This document shows, in pieces, positions 1 through 12,765 of a DNA stretch of 64,000 nucleotides (its first letter is position 1; each line of letters begins with the position of its first letter). Position numbers and translations under genes: made by a program. Source of the DNA: Akanthomyces muscarius (Eukaryota > Ascomycota > Sordariomycetes > Hypocreales > Cordycipitaceae). The notes under the pieces were generated by a model. The model was not told where the DNA came from. It worked only from the letters and a program-made list of their open reading frames with translations, and did no database searches. The DNA lies in NCBI RefSeq assembly GCF_028009165.1, contig NW_026611618.1, positions 868,001 through 932,000 of the forward strand, written 5' to 3'.

Positions 1-235
1 TGCCAAGCCGTGATCACTTTCCCCTGTACCACATAGACTATGGGGAGTAAGTGACAAAAGCAGCAATCGAGGCTTTACCAGGGCTGAAGCGCTGTTGCGG
101 TACTCAGTGCTGGCCAAAGCTTGGCACTGGGATTGACCACTGCACGCGTGTGATTGTGTTGCCGTCAAGTCATCTCACGCAAGTCAACGGCGCTTGATTC
201 CGTTTTTTAGATGACTTTGAAATTTACACTTCAAA

Positions 236-2079
236 ATGCTTTCGCGAGGCATAAATAGCCATAAAATCAGCCTCCACGGTACCTTTCAATCTGACATGTA
301 CGCACAACACCACTTGCTTCTCTTATTATACACTCTCACATTGATCAATTCTTTCCTTCTTGCAATGTCCGTCGCTGCGCTTGATGGGGCAACCTGCACT
401 GAACAGGCTGTTGCAGACTTACGGAAACTGCCGGAATCATCAGTGGAATGGTCAAGACATGTCACGACGCAGGGCCACAAAGACTCCTCCCTTATAAGTG
501 TCAAGCCAGAATCTGCCTCAGAGGCCAACCTTGTACAGTTCTTCATGCTGAAGACGCTATACCTTCGGCTCAAGTCTCGGAATCAGCTTGAAAGAGATCT
601 CAAACATCTCCTGCCGGATCCCCCTAATGATCAGCCCATGAATGAAGCGGCCATTACTTGTGATGAGTCCCTCAACAATTATTTTGTGAGAGCTGTCAGT
701 AAGGCTCAAACCCTTTTGGCAAGCTCTCTTTATTGGTCGAATTACAAGAATTCCTTCTCTCGTTACGATCTATCCGCTAGTTGCAGGCCGTCAGAGGATA
801 TGTTTGGCTTAGTCAAGCTCTATCAGCAAAGGAGTTCGGATGGCCTGGAAGATAATGAAGCTGTCCGTCGGATTGCCTTCGACCTAGATACATCCCCCGA
901 TCCCCAGTCTACACCTGCCGAGGCGGGTCCTCAGCCTACTTTGACGAAGGAAACCTCTTCGGCTTCCATCTGGACCAAAATGAGTGCTGATGCAGTGCCC
1001 GATAAGCTAGAGGTGGAAGACGAAGAGATCGTGAACTTTGCACTTATTACCTTGATGAACGCATTGATTCGTACAACTCCCGCAGAAGACGTCCGGGGCA
1101 ACTGGTGGCCGAACCGCTCTAGTTTCACAGTCAGAAATTCCATTATCAAGAAGGAAGGAGGGAAAGTCTATAAAGCGCTTGTCGACGGCATGTTCAGGGT
1201 CGAGGGAGCCAGCTATCGTCAAAGGTGGGACCAAGTTCAACACAAAGATCGAGATCTGTCAGCTCATTCAACAGTCGGTATATCTGACGTGGCAGAGGAT
1301 ATAAAGATATCTTCTAGCTCGGCAGCCGAGCCGGCCGTAGAGAAGAGTACCAGAAAGAGACGAAACGTGAGCCCAGACCAAAATTCGACTAGCAAGAACA
1401 AAGTGCCCGGCACAGGCAGATCCCGCCCGAGGGGGTCCAGAGCAGGCAAGGGTAGTAGCAAAGAATGCTCCGGCAAAGAAAATGCTTCTGTATCATAATC
1501 TGTTAAAGCCGTGGTGATCAGGGATCGTCAGACGCCAGGCTCGACTGTCATCAAAGATGCTACTCAGGAAGCAGAAGACCACCAGCCAAGTGACATCCCA
1601 CCACCGCTGGTGGAGACCTCCAATATAACCATAATCGCGGAAGTAAAGCGTATGGCCCGGTGCCATTCGCGCTTGGCATTGTGCCAACAGATTCTGATTC
1701 AGGAATCGGCACAAATGGCGGCTTGGATCGCCGACGTCCCAATGCTGCTGGGCCAGAGTGCCGACGCGGCGGGAAGATATCGGTGAGTTTTTCTGTCATG
1801 CATATCTCTTCTTTTCCCCGTACTGACGATGTTTAAAGGCATCTGCTTCTATCACAAGGCCAGCGCGAAATTTACCTCACGATCGTGACCTACACTGACA
1901 AGTAAATTCATTACATTACGGGGTCCACTGACAAGGCCGCCTACGATGCTTCAACTCTCGGTGCATATTTTTTTCTCTCTATGCAACCGTATGGCCCATT
2001 CCGCGTTGACGTGCTGGAGCACATGGAACTGTTCGCGGTGATTCTGGTAGCACTTTCCTTTCAGAACTATGTCATCTAG
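236..2079 (+). pseudogene. PD-(D/E)XK nuclease-like fungal protein, interrupted by two TAA codons
   Basis: This reads as the fungal PD-(D/E)XK nuclease-like family (Pfam PDDEXK_12 type), a repeat-associated family of unknown role. Seen: 'ALVDG' near 1183 (candidate catalytic Asp), then a Ser/Lys-rich linker, then 'IIAEVKR' near 1640 (the E-x-K) followed by 'QESAQMAAWI', a hallmark of the family. An intron at 1783-1838 (GT...AG, 56 nt) joins 'AAGRYR' to 'LLLSQGQREIYLTIVTY'; the typical C-terminus 'YGPF...' runs to a TAG at 2077-2079. Two in-frame stops break this frame, TAA at 1496-1498 and TAA at 1903-1905. Both would be CAA after one C-to-T change in CpA context. A 42-nt intron (about 1490-1531) could hide the first but not the second. 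The start may be 236 or the later ATG at 365. Family placement is fairly secure; whether any product is made is unclear. Confidence 0.6.
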
Positions 2080-5000
2080 ACTGAGTGTTCCCTGAAGCTA
2101 GGGTCCGATGAGGCGAGGTATTACTAGCATCAAAACGGAGGACGCTTCTACTGGGATCTTTTGCTCGATTTTCTGCTTTTTTTTCTAGTTGTTTCAATTT
2201 GACTTTTTCTTTCCCTCGTTTGGACATTTGTGGTTTTCGTTAACTGGCTACGATTGACCCCGTCGGCATTCAGGCTGCCTTTTTACCAGTTGCCAATCCA
2301 ACAATCCCCCACCCCCGCACTAAACTAGCAAAGCCGTGTCGTGTGCCTTTCCGCCCCCGGAAAACGCAACCCTCCGGATATCGTCAGCACGCGGCGGGCA
2401 ACAGGCCACACTGGTCACTTTCTCTCTCTGGCTAACTCATGCTCGCGCCATGCGACAGTCCGCCCTGTCAGATGGGGAACCCTCAACGATGCCCGCGCCG
2501 CAACTTGTGCCCCAGAATCGGAACAAGGTGGCGGGGGAGGGGCCCGCGAGCGAGTGATCAGGTGGGCAACTTTTTGGTCGCTGTTGGTGGGGTGGCCACA
2601 ATGAAGCCTATCCGATGACTGGTTGGCCTTGGGGAATTCACTTTTGGTATCTGGGGCAGAGCAGGTCGTGAAGTGACAGCCAATGGCCAACATGGCCAGC
2701 GGAACAGCAACGACAAGGGGGAAGAAAAGAACCCTTGTTTTTCGAACGAACCAGGGCGCAAAGTACGGAAGCGGGGATCAAATGATGACGTGGGTAGTAG
2801 GATGGTCGCCCTTACGACAAAGCGATACGGGTGCTGCTTTTGTGAGTGCTGCACGAGTTGCATTATCAATAGTCAATTATTCAGAAGACCTTGTTCCTTT
2901 GCGGCTTCGATTTTACATTGGAAGAGAAATGCGCACGGCAACCTTGACTAGGAGTAGACGTCCTGCAACACCCCGCGCTTTGCAGTGCAGGGAAGGCGGC
3001 TCGCCGCGTTGGGAAAGGCTCAGCTTCAGCTTTTCCCTTGGAGGCAAGTCGGGGGGACAGGACGAAAGAGCAGCAGGATCAACAGTCCATCGCGGCGCCG
3101 ATCGTGTGGTTTGCATGCGAGGTGCCCCAGTACTATTAGTCTTTGGCCCTTGCCCTGTTGGCAGCCATTCACCACTCGAGCTAATCAGACTGTTGCAAGC
3201 GAGCAGTACCCCCACGATAATCAGAACTAGGCACTAGGAAATGACGGCATTCTGCAGGAGAAGGATGCGAAGGGCACCCAATGCAGATGAGCTGAGTTAT
3301 CAGGACAACAGGTCGGCCAAAATTAAAAGGGAAAGAGAGAGACAATGTCAGGCAGACGTGTCAATGTGATGTGTAACAAAAATACGTCGCGCATGTTTAT
3401 ATTGAATCAGCCAAACAAGGAGGGCAGCTGAAAGCCTGAGAGCCGGCAGCAAATGAGACGCACCTGGGCTGTTAGTGCAGCGCAGGCGCATCAGCTGTGG
3501 TCGCTATCATTGGGCGAGTAACGTTGGCAAACTGCGGCGCACGCACACACAAGACACGGTAATGAACCATCAGGTGTCAATGCATGAGCCGTCGTGGTGC
3601 GTGTCACAGGCTGGCTGGCTGGCTGGCTGGCTAGCTAGTCCATCGGCTTATCGACGTGCACGTTGATATTTTTCTTTTTTGTGTGCTCTGCAGCCTGCCG
3701 GCGGTCGAGGCCGGTCTAGAATGGAGCGGCACGATTATTTCCGCGTTGCATTCCAAACTTTGGGCCGAAATGTAAGCTGCGGGCGTCACCAGAGAGTTTG
3801 CCGTTGGACAGTTACTAACTAACGTTAGCGAGGGTTTTGCAAGCCTCGTTCACAACTAGCAAAAGTGGCGTGAGGAAACAGACTTTCCAATACTGCTCGC
3901 CGGGCAGACATAGGGCCCGGAACGGGTAGGCTAGCCGGTTCGTTAACTGCTCGCCGTTAATGGAGAATGCCACATGTCTTTTATACTGATACTGTTTTCG
4001 CCGAAAATGAATACTTCAATATTCATTTTCAAAGACCCAAGAGGACACGGCAGCAGATTGGAAAGCGATTCCAGGCTCTTTAAGGAAGGGTTGCTGTCGG
4101 AATGGGGCGGAGGAACGGGTGTGTGTCGCACAGAGACCAGTCCAGTGCACGGGCATTGATTAAGACAATCTAATGTTTCTAAATAGGCGGCAACAACCTT
4201 ACTCTTAAACTAGCGCTGTAACAGAGCCAGCGAGCAAGTTAGCTAGTCCTTGCGCTGGGATGGTCGCACAGTGAATAGGTTCGTTCGCGGGTCGGCATAT
4301 CGGGTGAGAACCGACGGCGATGATATTGCGTGCTGGGCTATTGCATCGCAGCGAGGCGAGCAGAAACATGCCACATAAGAGTATATCTAAAGTCTTGCTA
4401 TCCCGGTTCTAGCCTTTATTCCTTTTTTTTTTTCAATGTTTTTAATGATGACAATGATTACCCCAGACAGCACAGCAGCTTTCGCCGATGAGAAGTGGGT
4501 TGATAAGCAGCCGCTTGCTTGGCCCGCCCCCAGGGCCCGCACATCTTTTTGTGCGACATGCAGGTTTCGGGTGGTAGATAAGAGTCAATTGGGCATCAGG
4601 GGACCAAGCTACGCCCGGCGGGAAGAGGAAGTAAAATAAAATAAAAAGGCATGGGTCGAGTTGTCAGCAGCCATCGCTGTCTTGGCAGACACCAAGCCCG
4701 GGCTGCGCTCGTCAAGCGAGCCCCATTTGCACTCGGTTTTGGGTTACAGTCCATGTGAGCAAAAGGGCAAGCGCTTGCCGGATCTTTCGGATAACAAGGC
4801 TTCCTTTGGCAAGCCATGGCGGTATGACGCACACGACAGACGACAGCCTCGGTGTCAGTGTGTGTGGGCGGCGCAACACGAAGGACGATAGGGGAGCTGA
4901 GCTATTTGCTTTATTGTTTTCTTTTAATCGTATTAGTTTTGTATTAGCCACATAAGATCGTAAAGGCCGTCCGTCCATCGCCGTCGCCCCCCGCCTCGTA

Positions 5001-6880
5001 CCGCAATCGGAGGCGATACATTTCGTTATCTTGACAGATGACGGGCTCGACTGACTGATAGGAGAATACAGTACTGATAGTGATAGCTCGCCGCCGCCGC
5101 CGCTGAGAACGGCCGAATGGGGCAGGCGCTAGGGCTCCTGGTGATTGCGGAGGCGGGGCCAGCCCAGGGCTTGTTGGGGCCATTTTTAGGGTCTTTCTAG
5201 GCTGCACTTGTCTTCCAGGGCCTCACTTGCGCCGACAAGCCTATGGGCAGTGATTGGGAGATACGGATAAGTAGGTTTGGTTAAAAATCTTGGAATATTC
5301 TCAGTGGTTTCCTTTTCTTCTCTTCTTTCGACTGTTCTCTTGTCAAGCATCGCAAAATCGCCGACCTTTTTTTTTTTTTCAAGTCGTTAATTCTGTTTGC
5401 AGAAACAGGCTGACTCGGAATCAGCAAGCAGCACCCTTCCGCGCTGCTCTTACCAACACCTCACTAGGTACCTACCTACCTACTATCCACCGCGCCTCAC
5501 TGGCTGCCTGCGACTCTACGAACTCCCCCCCGAGCTGCCTCGTCGGCCTCCCCGTGACGCGCCCGACTCAAGCACCGACGACGCCAAGCCAGCCCTCCTG
5601 ATTCAAGGGGGTGACGAGATTGCTTTTTTGGATAACGTCTTGCCATATTCCGTGACGGCGCATCACGGCTTCGAATCTCATCATTTGCCCTGAATATCGA
5701 CCTACTTACCTGTCAACTGTCTACCGACCGACCTTGTCCCGGCTCCAGCCGACCGACCGACCGACAACTCGGTGCCTACCTGCCAGTACGCGTCCCAAGT
5801 CACAGCGACCGTCTCTTTTTTAGAGTTGGCCTGCAGCACGTCTGCTGAAAGCTTCCCGCCCCTCCTCTGCAAGGCACGCTACAGGTTGCATAGCCTTTGG
5901 TGGCGGACCCGTCAGCCACTCACTACCCACGACAGCCCAACGATATCCGAGCCTCTCAGCCAACCCAACCGGACAATTGCCAGATACTTATTACCAATCC
6001 GCACCGCAACTCTTCGTGCGACGTGTTACGAAATTAAAAACTAGGGACCTGCCCGAATCGCTCGAGGGTCCTTTTCCCCCCCTGCTCTTCCATGCAGTGG
6101 CCCTTTGTTAGACCCTGATCAGCGCCTTCACTTGCGGGCCCTCCCCAGCGACCTCCGTTATCCCGACGATACCGCCAGCACGCAACACGGTTGCCTCTAC
6201 AATTACGTACAGGCACCATCGGCCAACACTATTACCTGCCTGATTCGCCGGCACCAGCGTGGGGAAATTATCATCGTCGCAGTGCACCGGACTTTTAGGC
6301 CATCGCTAGTTTGCCTAGAGGTTGCCTGTTCAGGGAGTTGGGCAGTCATCGTCCCAAAAGCCTGCAGCGACTCCACTGAGGTGACACCCCAAAACCCACG
6401 CTACAGCGGGCCTGCCAGCGGGCATACTGGTACTGATACAGCGAGGGTGCAGTGGTTACAGCGCCCCGGTCCAGCGACTCCATCCACTGGAAGCACCGGG
6501 CCTCCAGGCCTTCTAGGCGGCTTCCATCTGCTAAAGCATGCCCCCACCGACTCGTCACAGGTGCCGAACAGTCCCCGGTCCCAGTCAGCTCCATGCCTTT
6601 CATGGCTCACGCTTCCTGGTGGTCCACCAGACATTCGCCTCGCCGCCCAACGGCTGCTCCTCTCATCCCGACTACTTGTACAAGTGAAGCTGCCCTTCCG
6701 CGTTCCTCCCTCCACACCTTCGTCAATACAACCTCATCCGACACTCCTCTATCCATCCGCGCCAAGTATGCCGACTGCAAGCTGGACGCCTCCGTCACAG
6801 TCACCACCGCTGCAGTCTCTCCCTCTCTGTCCTCCACCTCAGAGTCGAACGGCGAGGCAAACAACAACACCACCACCATC
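2080..6880. other. Intergenic region and long 5' leader of the next gene
   Basis: I see no convincing gene on either strand; the open frames are short and lack family features. Present are a short GGCT tandem repeat (about 3609-3632), CTAC repeats (about 5469-5483), GACC repeats (about 5748-5765) and a T13 tract at 5367-5379. From about 5300 on the + strand is pyrimidine-rich, typical of a fungal core promoter and 5' leader. The frame of the next gene stays open upstream to 6452 but only with a GTG, and with an ATG at 6593, so its leader is either long or coding. Confidence 0.5.
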
Positions 6881-8260
6881 ATGAGCAAAGGTCGTGGTGA
6901 ACGACGCTCCTCCACCACCACCAAGACGGCCGACTCCCTGCGCCAGGCAAAGACCTCGACCTCGACCAGCAGTCCCGTCCAGATCCCCCGTCAGTCTAGC
7001 CGCACAGGCAGCAACCGCGACAAACACCATGCTTCGCAACGCAGGCGCACCGCCAAAGATGTGCACTCGCCAGATGCCGTGTCTCCCTCTGTCGCGGCTC
7101 TCCTCGCCATGACTGATATCCCGCGCCAACGTCAATCATTACGACAAAAACAGAGAGCACAAAGGCCTATGACCGTCCAAGACATTGTGCACGATCAGCA
7201 CGTCTCCGAGAAGCACCTCAGCCTATCGCTGACAGGCAGCAACCCACTTGAGGTGTTGTTGTCACCACCAGATACATCACCCGCTGAGGATGATTTGAGC
7301 ACATGCGAAAGCGCCGATGGCTTCTCGTTACGGCACACGGTCTCCTTCGACTCGATTCCGTCGCTAGGCGACAGCTACGCTACCGATGCCGCGTCTTCGT
7401 TTGACTCATCACCCTACTTCACCGGCGCAAGACGCACGCGCAGCCCAGCACGCAAGTCCCTTGAACCTGTTCGCTCTCCTCCGCATATTCTAAGCGACGA
7501 GCACCCGCTATCTATCAAGCTGGAAGATGACGAGTATCCCATCGTGCTTGAGCAGGTTGATGACGAGCCGGCCATGTCGGTCTTTAGCGAACCCTTCAAG
7601 CCGCTCAAGGCCGCCTTCAAGTCTAATCTGACAGCCTCGCTGCGCGCTCTGCGCTCTGCTGCCAAGTCCTTCTCTAGCATCAATTTTCCCACCATTCCGC
7701 CCGATGACCTACTGTCCCGATCTATCCTCACCATTGACCCCAACGTCCCTTATACGGATGAACGCCGCCCCCCGGTGACCGAAGAGATGCCCTCAGCCGA
7801 GCTGCGCCGCTACCTCAACCCAACAACACGCCCGCTTGAGGCTCAGCCCCAAGATGGGCCGCAGCGCCCGCGCCTGGCGTCCATCCAGATGCAGACTTAC
7901 AAGGTGCAACGCGGTCGGGTGTCGCCGTCACGGAACCTTCCATCAGCCCTGCCGCCTGCAGCCAGCGCGACCGGTCCCGGCGTCGTAGGTGGCGGCAGCA
8001 GCCCCACTACAAAAGCAGAGCGGGCGGCCATGCTGCCAGCAGTGATGCGACCGCGAGAGATGCGCGAGAATCCTGACTTCATTCGCATTGCTGTCATGGA
8101 AATGGCAATGCGCAAGCGTGGCAAGCTCGACGACCGCAAGCCAGGCCGCGCTCGCTGGGCCCTGCCGCCTCGCAAAGCACCCATCAAGTCTGCCGACGCT
8201 GAAGAGATCGGGCCCAACGGAGTTCCAACCAGGTGGATCCCTATTGCCTACGAGCAATGA
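6881..8260 (+). CDS. Conserved fungal protein of unknown function, disordered
   Basis: Intronless frame of 459 aa from ATG 6881, chosen because the context (CACCATCATG) is good and the product starts with a basic Ser/Thr-rich tail like many fungal regulators; an in-frame ATG at 6593 would add 96 residues of low-complexity sequence. I do not recognise a named domain. Visible blocks are 'VAALLAMTDIPRQR', 'MTVQDIVHDQHVSEKHLSL', a Ser-rich 'HTVSFDSIPSLGDSYATD', an Ala-rich helix 'LTASLRALRSAAKSF', and a basic C-terminal part with 'REMRENPDFIRIAVMEMAMRK'. Ordered islands within disorder plus strong amphipathic helices suggest a scaffold or regulator, but that is only an inference. The third-position GC bias stays high over the whole frame, which supports coding. 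Confidence 0.75.
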   Translation: MSKGRGERRSSTTTKTADSLRQAKTSTSTSSPVQIPRQSSRTGSNRDKHHASQRRRTAKDVHSPDAVSPSVAALLAMTDIPRQRQSLRQKQRAQRPMTVQDIVHDQHVSEKHLSLSLTGSNPLEVLLSPPDTSPAEDDLSTCESADGFSLRHTVSFDSIPSLGDSYATDAASSFDSSPYFTGARRTRSPARKSLEPVRSPPHILSDEHPLSIKLEDDEYPIVLEQVDDEPAMSVFSEPFKPLKAAFKSNLTASLRALRSAAKSFSSINFPTIPPDDLLSRSILTIDPNVPYTDERRPPVTEEMPSAELRRYLNPTTRPLEAQPQDGPQRPRLASIQMQTYKVQRGRVSPSRNLPSALPPAASATGPGVVGGGSSPTTKAERAAMLPAVMRPREMRENPDFIRIAVMEMAMRKRGKLDDRKPGRARWALPPRKAPIKSADAEEIGPNGVPTRWIPIAYEQ

Positions 8261-11006
8261 AAGACGGGACAAAGAGGGAAAAAAGAGTCATAGGCCAACT
8301 ACATCGGCCATTTGCTCCGGCAGTGGGCCGCGATAATTTTTTTCTTGTCGCACCCTGTTTATCAGACCCTGGAAAAGTGCCACGTCATGGGCGACAATTC
8401 CGCATATTCTACTGGGCTGCTGGCACTTTTCTGGTTGGTCCCCTGCGGCGGTCGGTTCCCACCATTTTGGGACCGCCCCCTTGGGGCCGCGACGCCGCAA
8501 AGCGCCCCCCTTCCCCTCGGAGGCAGGCACGCCGGTCCCTTGCCCTGAGAGGCATGATGAATCGTTGCATTCAGAGAGCTCGGGCCATGGAAGGACTTTT
8601 GGAAACCCGCCAGAATACTCAATGACACTGCGCAACGACCACGGGCCAGCTTGGCGTACTCTATTTTCTTACACGGTACCAATCGGGACAGTCAGCAAAT
8701 GGCTGCAGTCGGATCGCCCCTCTCTCCTCGGATTTCGGATCCTTTTCATGCTCACCAAAGGAAAGTCCTCGAAAAGGAAAGGGAGGGGATGAAAAATTTT
8801 CCTTTTCTGATCCTGCAGGTTCCGGGATGACAATAACAGCTGTCACGAAAAAAAAGGCGTGCGTTGGGCAGCAGCAGGCCCACCCGGAATAGGAAGGCGG
8901 AAATCGTGGCCTCCATCCCTTCTCCCTGTGCGCCGCTGCATAACAGCGCGTATTATTATGCACGCGATTATGCACAAGGCCCGCCGCGAGCGAGCGAGCA
9001 AAAAAAGGTTCCCAGCCAAAATGAATGCGATGCTGGCAATTGCAGCGGCCCGCTACAAACGAGCCAAGTCTTTCGGCAATTCGCAGCTCACAGCAGCATG
9101 GCGGCACATCTGCATTTCCCGGCCTGGCTTCTCTCCCGCTGCAAGTAAATCACACAAGGTCCACCACAAACGAGGCAAAGCTTGCGTCCCAGTCGCATCA
9201 TTGGCGAAACTATTCACTACTTTCATGATGGCTTTCTCTTGCGTCGCAATCATGACACAGGGCCCGCCATAAACGAGCAAGCTTCAAATCCCAACCGCTG
9301 CCAATCGCAGCGTCACCTTGTCCGGCGGTATTTCCCAACTTGGATGGACACCACACTACCTTTTTTTTTTTTTTTTTTTTTCTTTTGTTCTTTTGGAGTA
9401 GCATATCATTGCGTAGGTGTTTCTTGTTTTCTTGAATTTTTCAACACTTTTTTGGATACATTTTTCTGGCTTTCTCAAGCACGCGGAATTATTGTATCCC
9501 ATGGCCGCGGTTGCGAAACTGGCGGTCTAGCATCACGATACCACCACTTTTTATTATTAAACAATAATGATTCTACATGAAGCTTATAGTCGTATACATC
9601 TTATCAATATGATTACTTTCTATAAATCCACCTTGCGTTTTTACTTTATGGTGTGCTTGCTTGCTTGCTGGCGCCTGCCACCGCCTTGTTGCTCGTCGCT
9701 CGTCTGGTGTGGAGCCAATCCGAATCCCGACAAGAGGGCAATGCCGGTTGTCGCTCGATGTCGGACGGTGCAGTATTTTAGTGTACGCCTTGGAAAAGCC
9801 CTTCTGTCCTTTTTTATTTGCTGATTTATTTCATGTAATTTTCACCCAAGTCCTACACAAATTTGAAGCATGAAGCGGCAGGTATTTGTCCTCAGCTTCA
9901 TCCATCACACATGTACAGGAAGAAGAGTGGTTATGTGGCTGTGAAAGGAACACATGACATGGCCCAAAAAAAACCAATAAACCGCCAGCAGCCTGTTAAG
10001 CAAGCTTCTATTCCATCTGGCTAGTTTTCGGGGATGTCCCTTTTTTCTTACCCAATACGTGGCGTGGCCATTTCATAGTGTCATCACCCCCTCGGTGATA
10101 AAGCACAGTGTGCGCACAGTGCCACTGGCTTCAACGGATCAGAATCCCGGCAATATATCATTTGGCCGATGTTGGGGATGAAAAAAGTAAGTCGGCAGTA
10201 AGTTCGCGTCGGGTCCGACATCAATTTAACGTTTTGTCTGACCAATAAACACGAGCCTTATCGGTGCTTGTTTGCCGGAAGAAGTGCTTGTAGGGCCAAC
10301 ATGCTCTGTCTGGTCAGCCCTCCTATGTGGTAAGGCTCCCGTGCCGGGGCGCATCGTCTCGGGAATTCATGCACCTCGTTTAGCGATATAGCTGAACTGG
10401 GAAAGGAACCATCGTTCCTTCGATGTTAATTTGGGATCTTCCGGGCGCCGACATCCCTGTGTTTTGGCTTGACGCAGCTACTAAGCACACAATACATGCC
10501 AGCAGCGCGGCGCCAATCCCACCTGGTAAGGCTCCGAGAAGAGGGGTTTCTCGTTTATCCAAGCAACCAGCGTATGACGACCAATGGGCGCCTTGTGGGT
10601 AAAATGGGTTAACTTTGCAAATTCGGGCTAGAGCCGTTGCAGGATGGAGATGAAAAGTGACCGTTTGTTCGTTCCGTTTATCATCAGGTGTGGGTGGCCC
10701 AACGCAAGCGTAATATCCGATCCAGATCAAAGCCATGTGCTGATACACTGATGGTGTCGGCCTGTCATAACTGTCATAAAGTAAAGCCCCTTCGACAAGT
10801 CGCCGACCTGTAACCTTCTTGCTTCCCTTTCCTCCCGTTTCTCCTTCTTTTTAACCACGTTTCCACCTGTTATCGGCGCCCGATTTAGTATACTAGTATA
10901 CAAAACGCTTGTTAACTGCCCAAAACGAGGCTCTTTTCCGTGGTGGGTTCTTGCAGGTGGCGGTGCCTGGTAGGGAAAAAATAGCATCATACCGCCTAGG
11001 TGCTTA
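8261..11006. other. Intergenic, no gene seen
   Basis: Both strands show only short overlapping frames without recognisable protein features. A T21 tract lies at 9361-9381. The stretch is long enough to hide a small or non-coding gene, but nothing in it supports one. Confidence 0.5.
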
Positions 11007-12765
11007 ATGATGGCATACGTCGAGACCGAAACGACTACCCATTTCATGCGAATTCGTCCCATGGACCAAAACCTCCATCAGCTCTCTGCCACAGTCCTGC
11101 AAGCCAAACTCACTGCTGGCGAGATCACCAGTGTCGATCTGGTTGAATCATGCTTGGCTCGTATCGAGAGGTACAACAGCCGTCTCCACTGTCTCTTGAG
11201 TATTCGACCGCGAATGCAGCTTGTCGCCCATGCCACATCCCTAGATGCTGAGCGCCGTGCGCGACCCAACGCCCTACGAAGCAAGCTGCATGGCATTCCG
11301 ATCATCCTAAAAGATGTGTTTGTCACAGGTCCCGAGCTTGGTATGCCAACAACAGTGGGCGCCGCCGTATTTTCTGGCATGACGGCCAAGCGCAGCGCCC
11401 CGTTGGTAGACCGGCTGCAAGAGGCCGGCATGATTATCCTGGGAAAGGCCAACATGACGGAGTTTTGCGGTCTCAAATCGAATTCCATCAAGTCTGGCTG
11501 GAGTACGTACGGTGGGCAGACAAACTCTCCCTACAGGAGAAGAAACCTAGTGGAAGAGGATCAGCCAATCACCGCAGGGTCATCATCGGGCTCGGCCGTA
11601 GCAGTTGCGGCCGGTCTTGCCCCTCTGTCTATCGGGAACGAAACTTCAGCCGCGCTGGTATATCCAGCAAGTGTCTGTGGTGTATATGCGTATAAGTGTG
11701 GGTATAAGACGGTACCGATGGAAGGCGTGTTCTGCATCAGCGACAGCTTCGACTGCGTTGGTCCAATCGCAAGGGATCCGGCGGACATTGTTGCCCTGGC
11801 TGAAATTCTAGAGCAAAACCCCAGCTTCGGTGTAGCCATCGCATCAAAGGAAGGTGGCCCTAGACAAGAGTTCCGCGGCCTTGCTGTGGGTGTCGTTTCA
11901 AGCACATGGGGGGTGCATGAGAGCCTCGTTGCTGGGAAGTGGGGAGATGCTCGAGTGGTAAGTACACCCTTCATATGATGTACAATGGGATATTGTGTTT
12001 TAATCCATGTTTCAACAGATAAAGGAGTACGAGAATGCTGTCTTCAAAATGCGAAGTCGAGGAGGTCGTGTCGTCTATCCACTTCAGGCCCCGGAGCCTG
12101 ACGGCATAAGGTATGACGGAGAGACTCTGATCAGTACAACGTGTAAGTCATGTGAGAGTCATTTTGCTCGGTTTAGTATTTGACTAATTTCTTTTCTCGG
12201 CAGATGGCGAGTTTAGCGACAAAATCAAAGAATTCATTCAATGCTTCGAATACGCCGGCATCAAAGACTTGAAAGATGTTATAGCCTGGAATCACGCTCA
12301 TGCCAGCACGGCGTTGCCTTCTCGTAGGTGAATCTTCGAGATTTTTCTCATGCGAGAAAGATGAAAAAATCAAGTGAAATGTGATACTAACATTGCGTAG
12401 CATATGATACGCAGAGCGAGCTGGTTGCCGCTGTCAACAGCAAGATGCGACCCGAAATGCTTCAAAACATCATCCCACGTCTCCGTCATCTGGCTGGTGA
12501 GAACGGCATGTCCGAGATAATGCGACGCAGCGGAGACCTCGATATTGTGCTCTCATCGTCTGAGTGCCAACTGGTTACCTATGCTGCCGCCGCGGGTTGG
12601 CCTTGTGCGACAGTGCCACTGGGCAACTGGAGGAAGAACGGGCAGCCGTATGGCATGTTTGCTTTGTCGAAAGACGGTAGTGAAGAAACGTTGCTGCGAT
12701 TTATGAATGCATGGGGGAAGGTCTTCGACGGCGTACAGGCTCCAGATTTGGAGATGATGCCGTAG
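11007..12765 (+). CDS. Amidase-signature family protein, nucleophile Ser replaced by Ala
   Basis: Four exons (11007-11957, 12019-12142, 12204-12323, 12401-12765) give 519 aa. Introns have GTAAGT or GTAGGT donors and CAG/TAG acceptors, and a TACTAAC branch is visible before 12400. The fold is the amidase-signature family (hydrolysis of C-N amide bonds by a Ser-cisSer-Lys triad): 'HGIPIILKD' carries Lys102, and 'AGSSSGSAVAVAAG' carries the cis-Ser (about Ser192). The block that normally reads G-T-E-T-D-G-S-I-V-C-P reads 'GNETSAALVYP' here, so the nucleophile position (216) is Ala and the preceding Asp-Gly is Ser-Ala. The rest is intact to 'WPCATVPLG'. The protein is therefore probably catalytically dead or altered, although the gene looks maintained: full length, no stops, good splice sites. 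In-frame ATGs at 11046 and 11061 are alternative starts. Confidence 0.88.

Noticed and set aside
5650..5690. B-box-like GCTTCGAATCTC suggesting a tRNA
   Set aside because: No acceptor stem, A-box or terminator around it.
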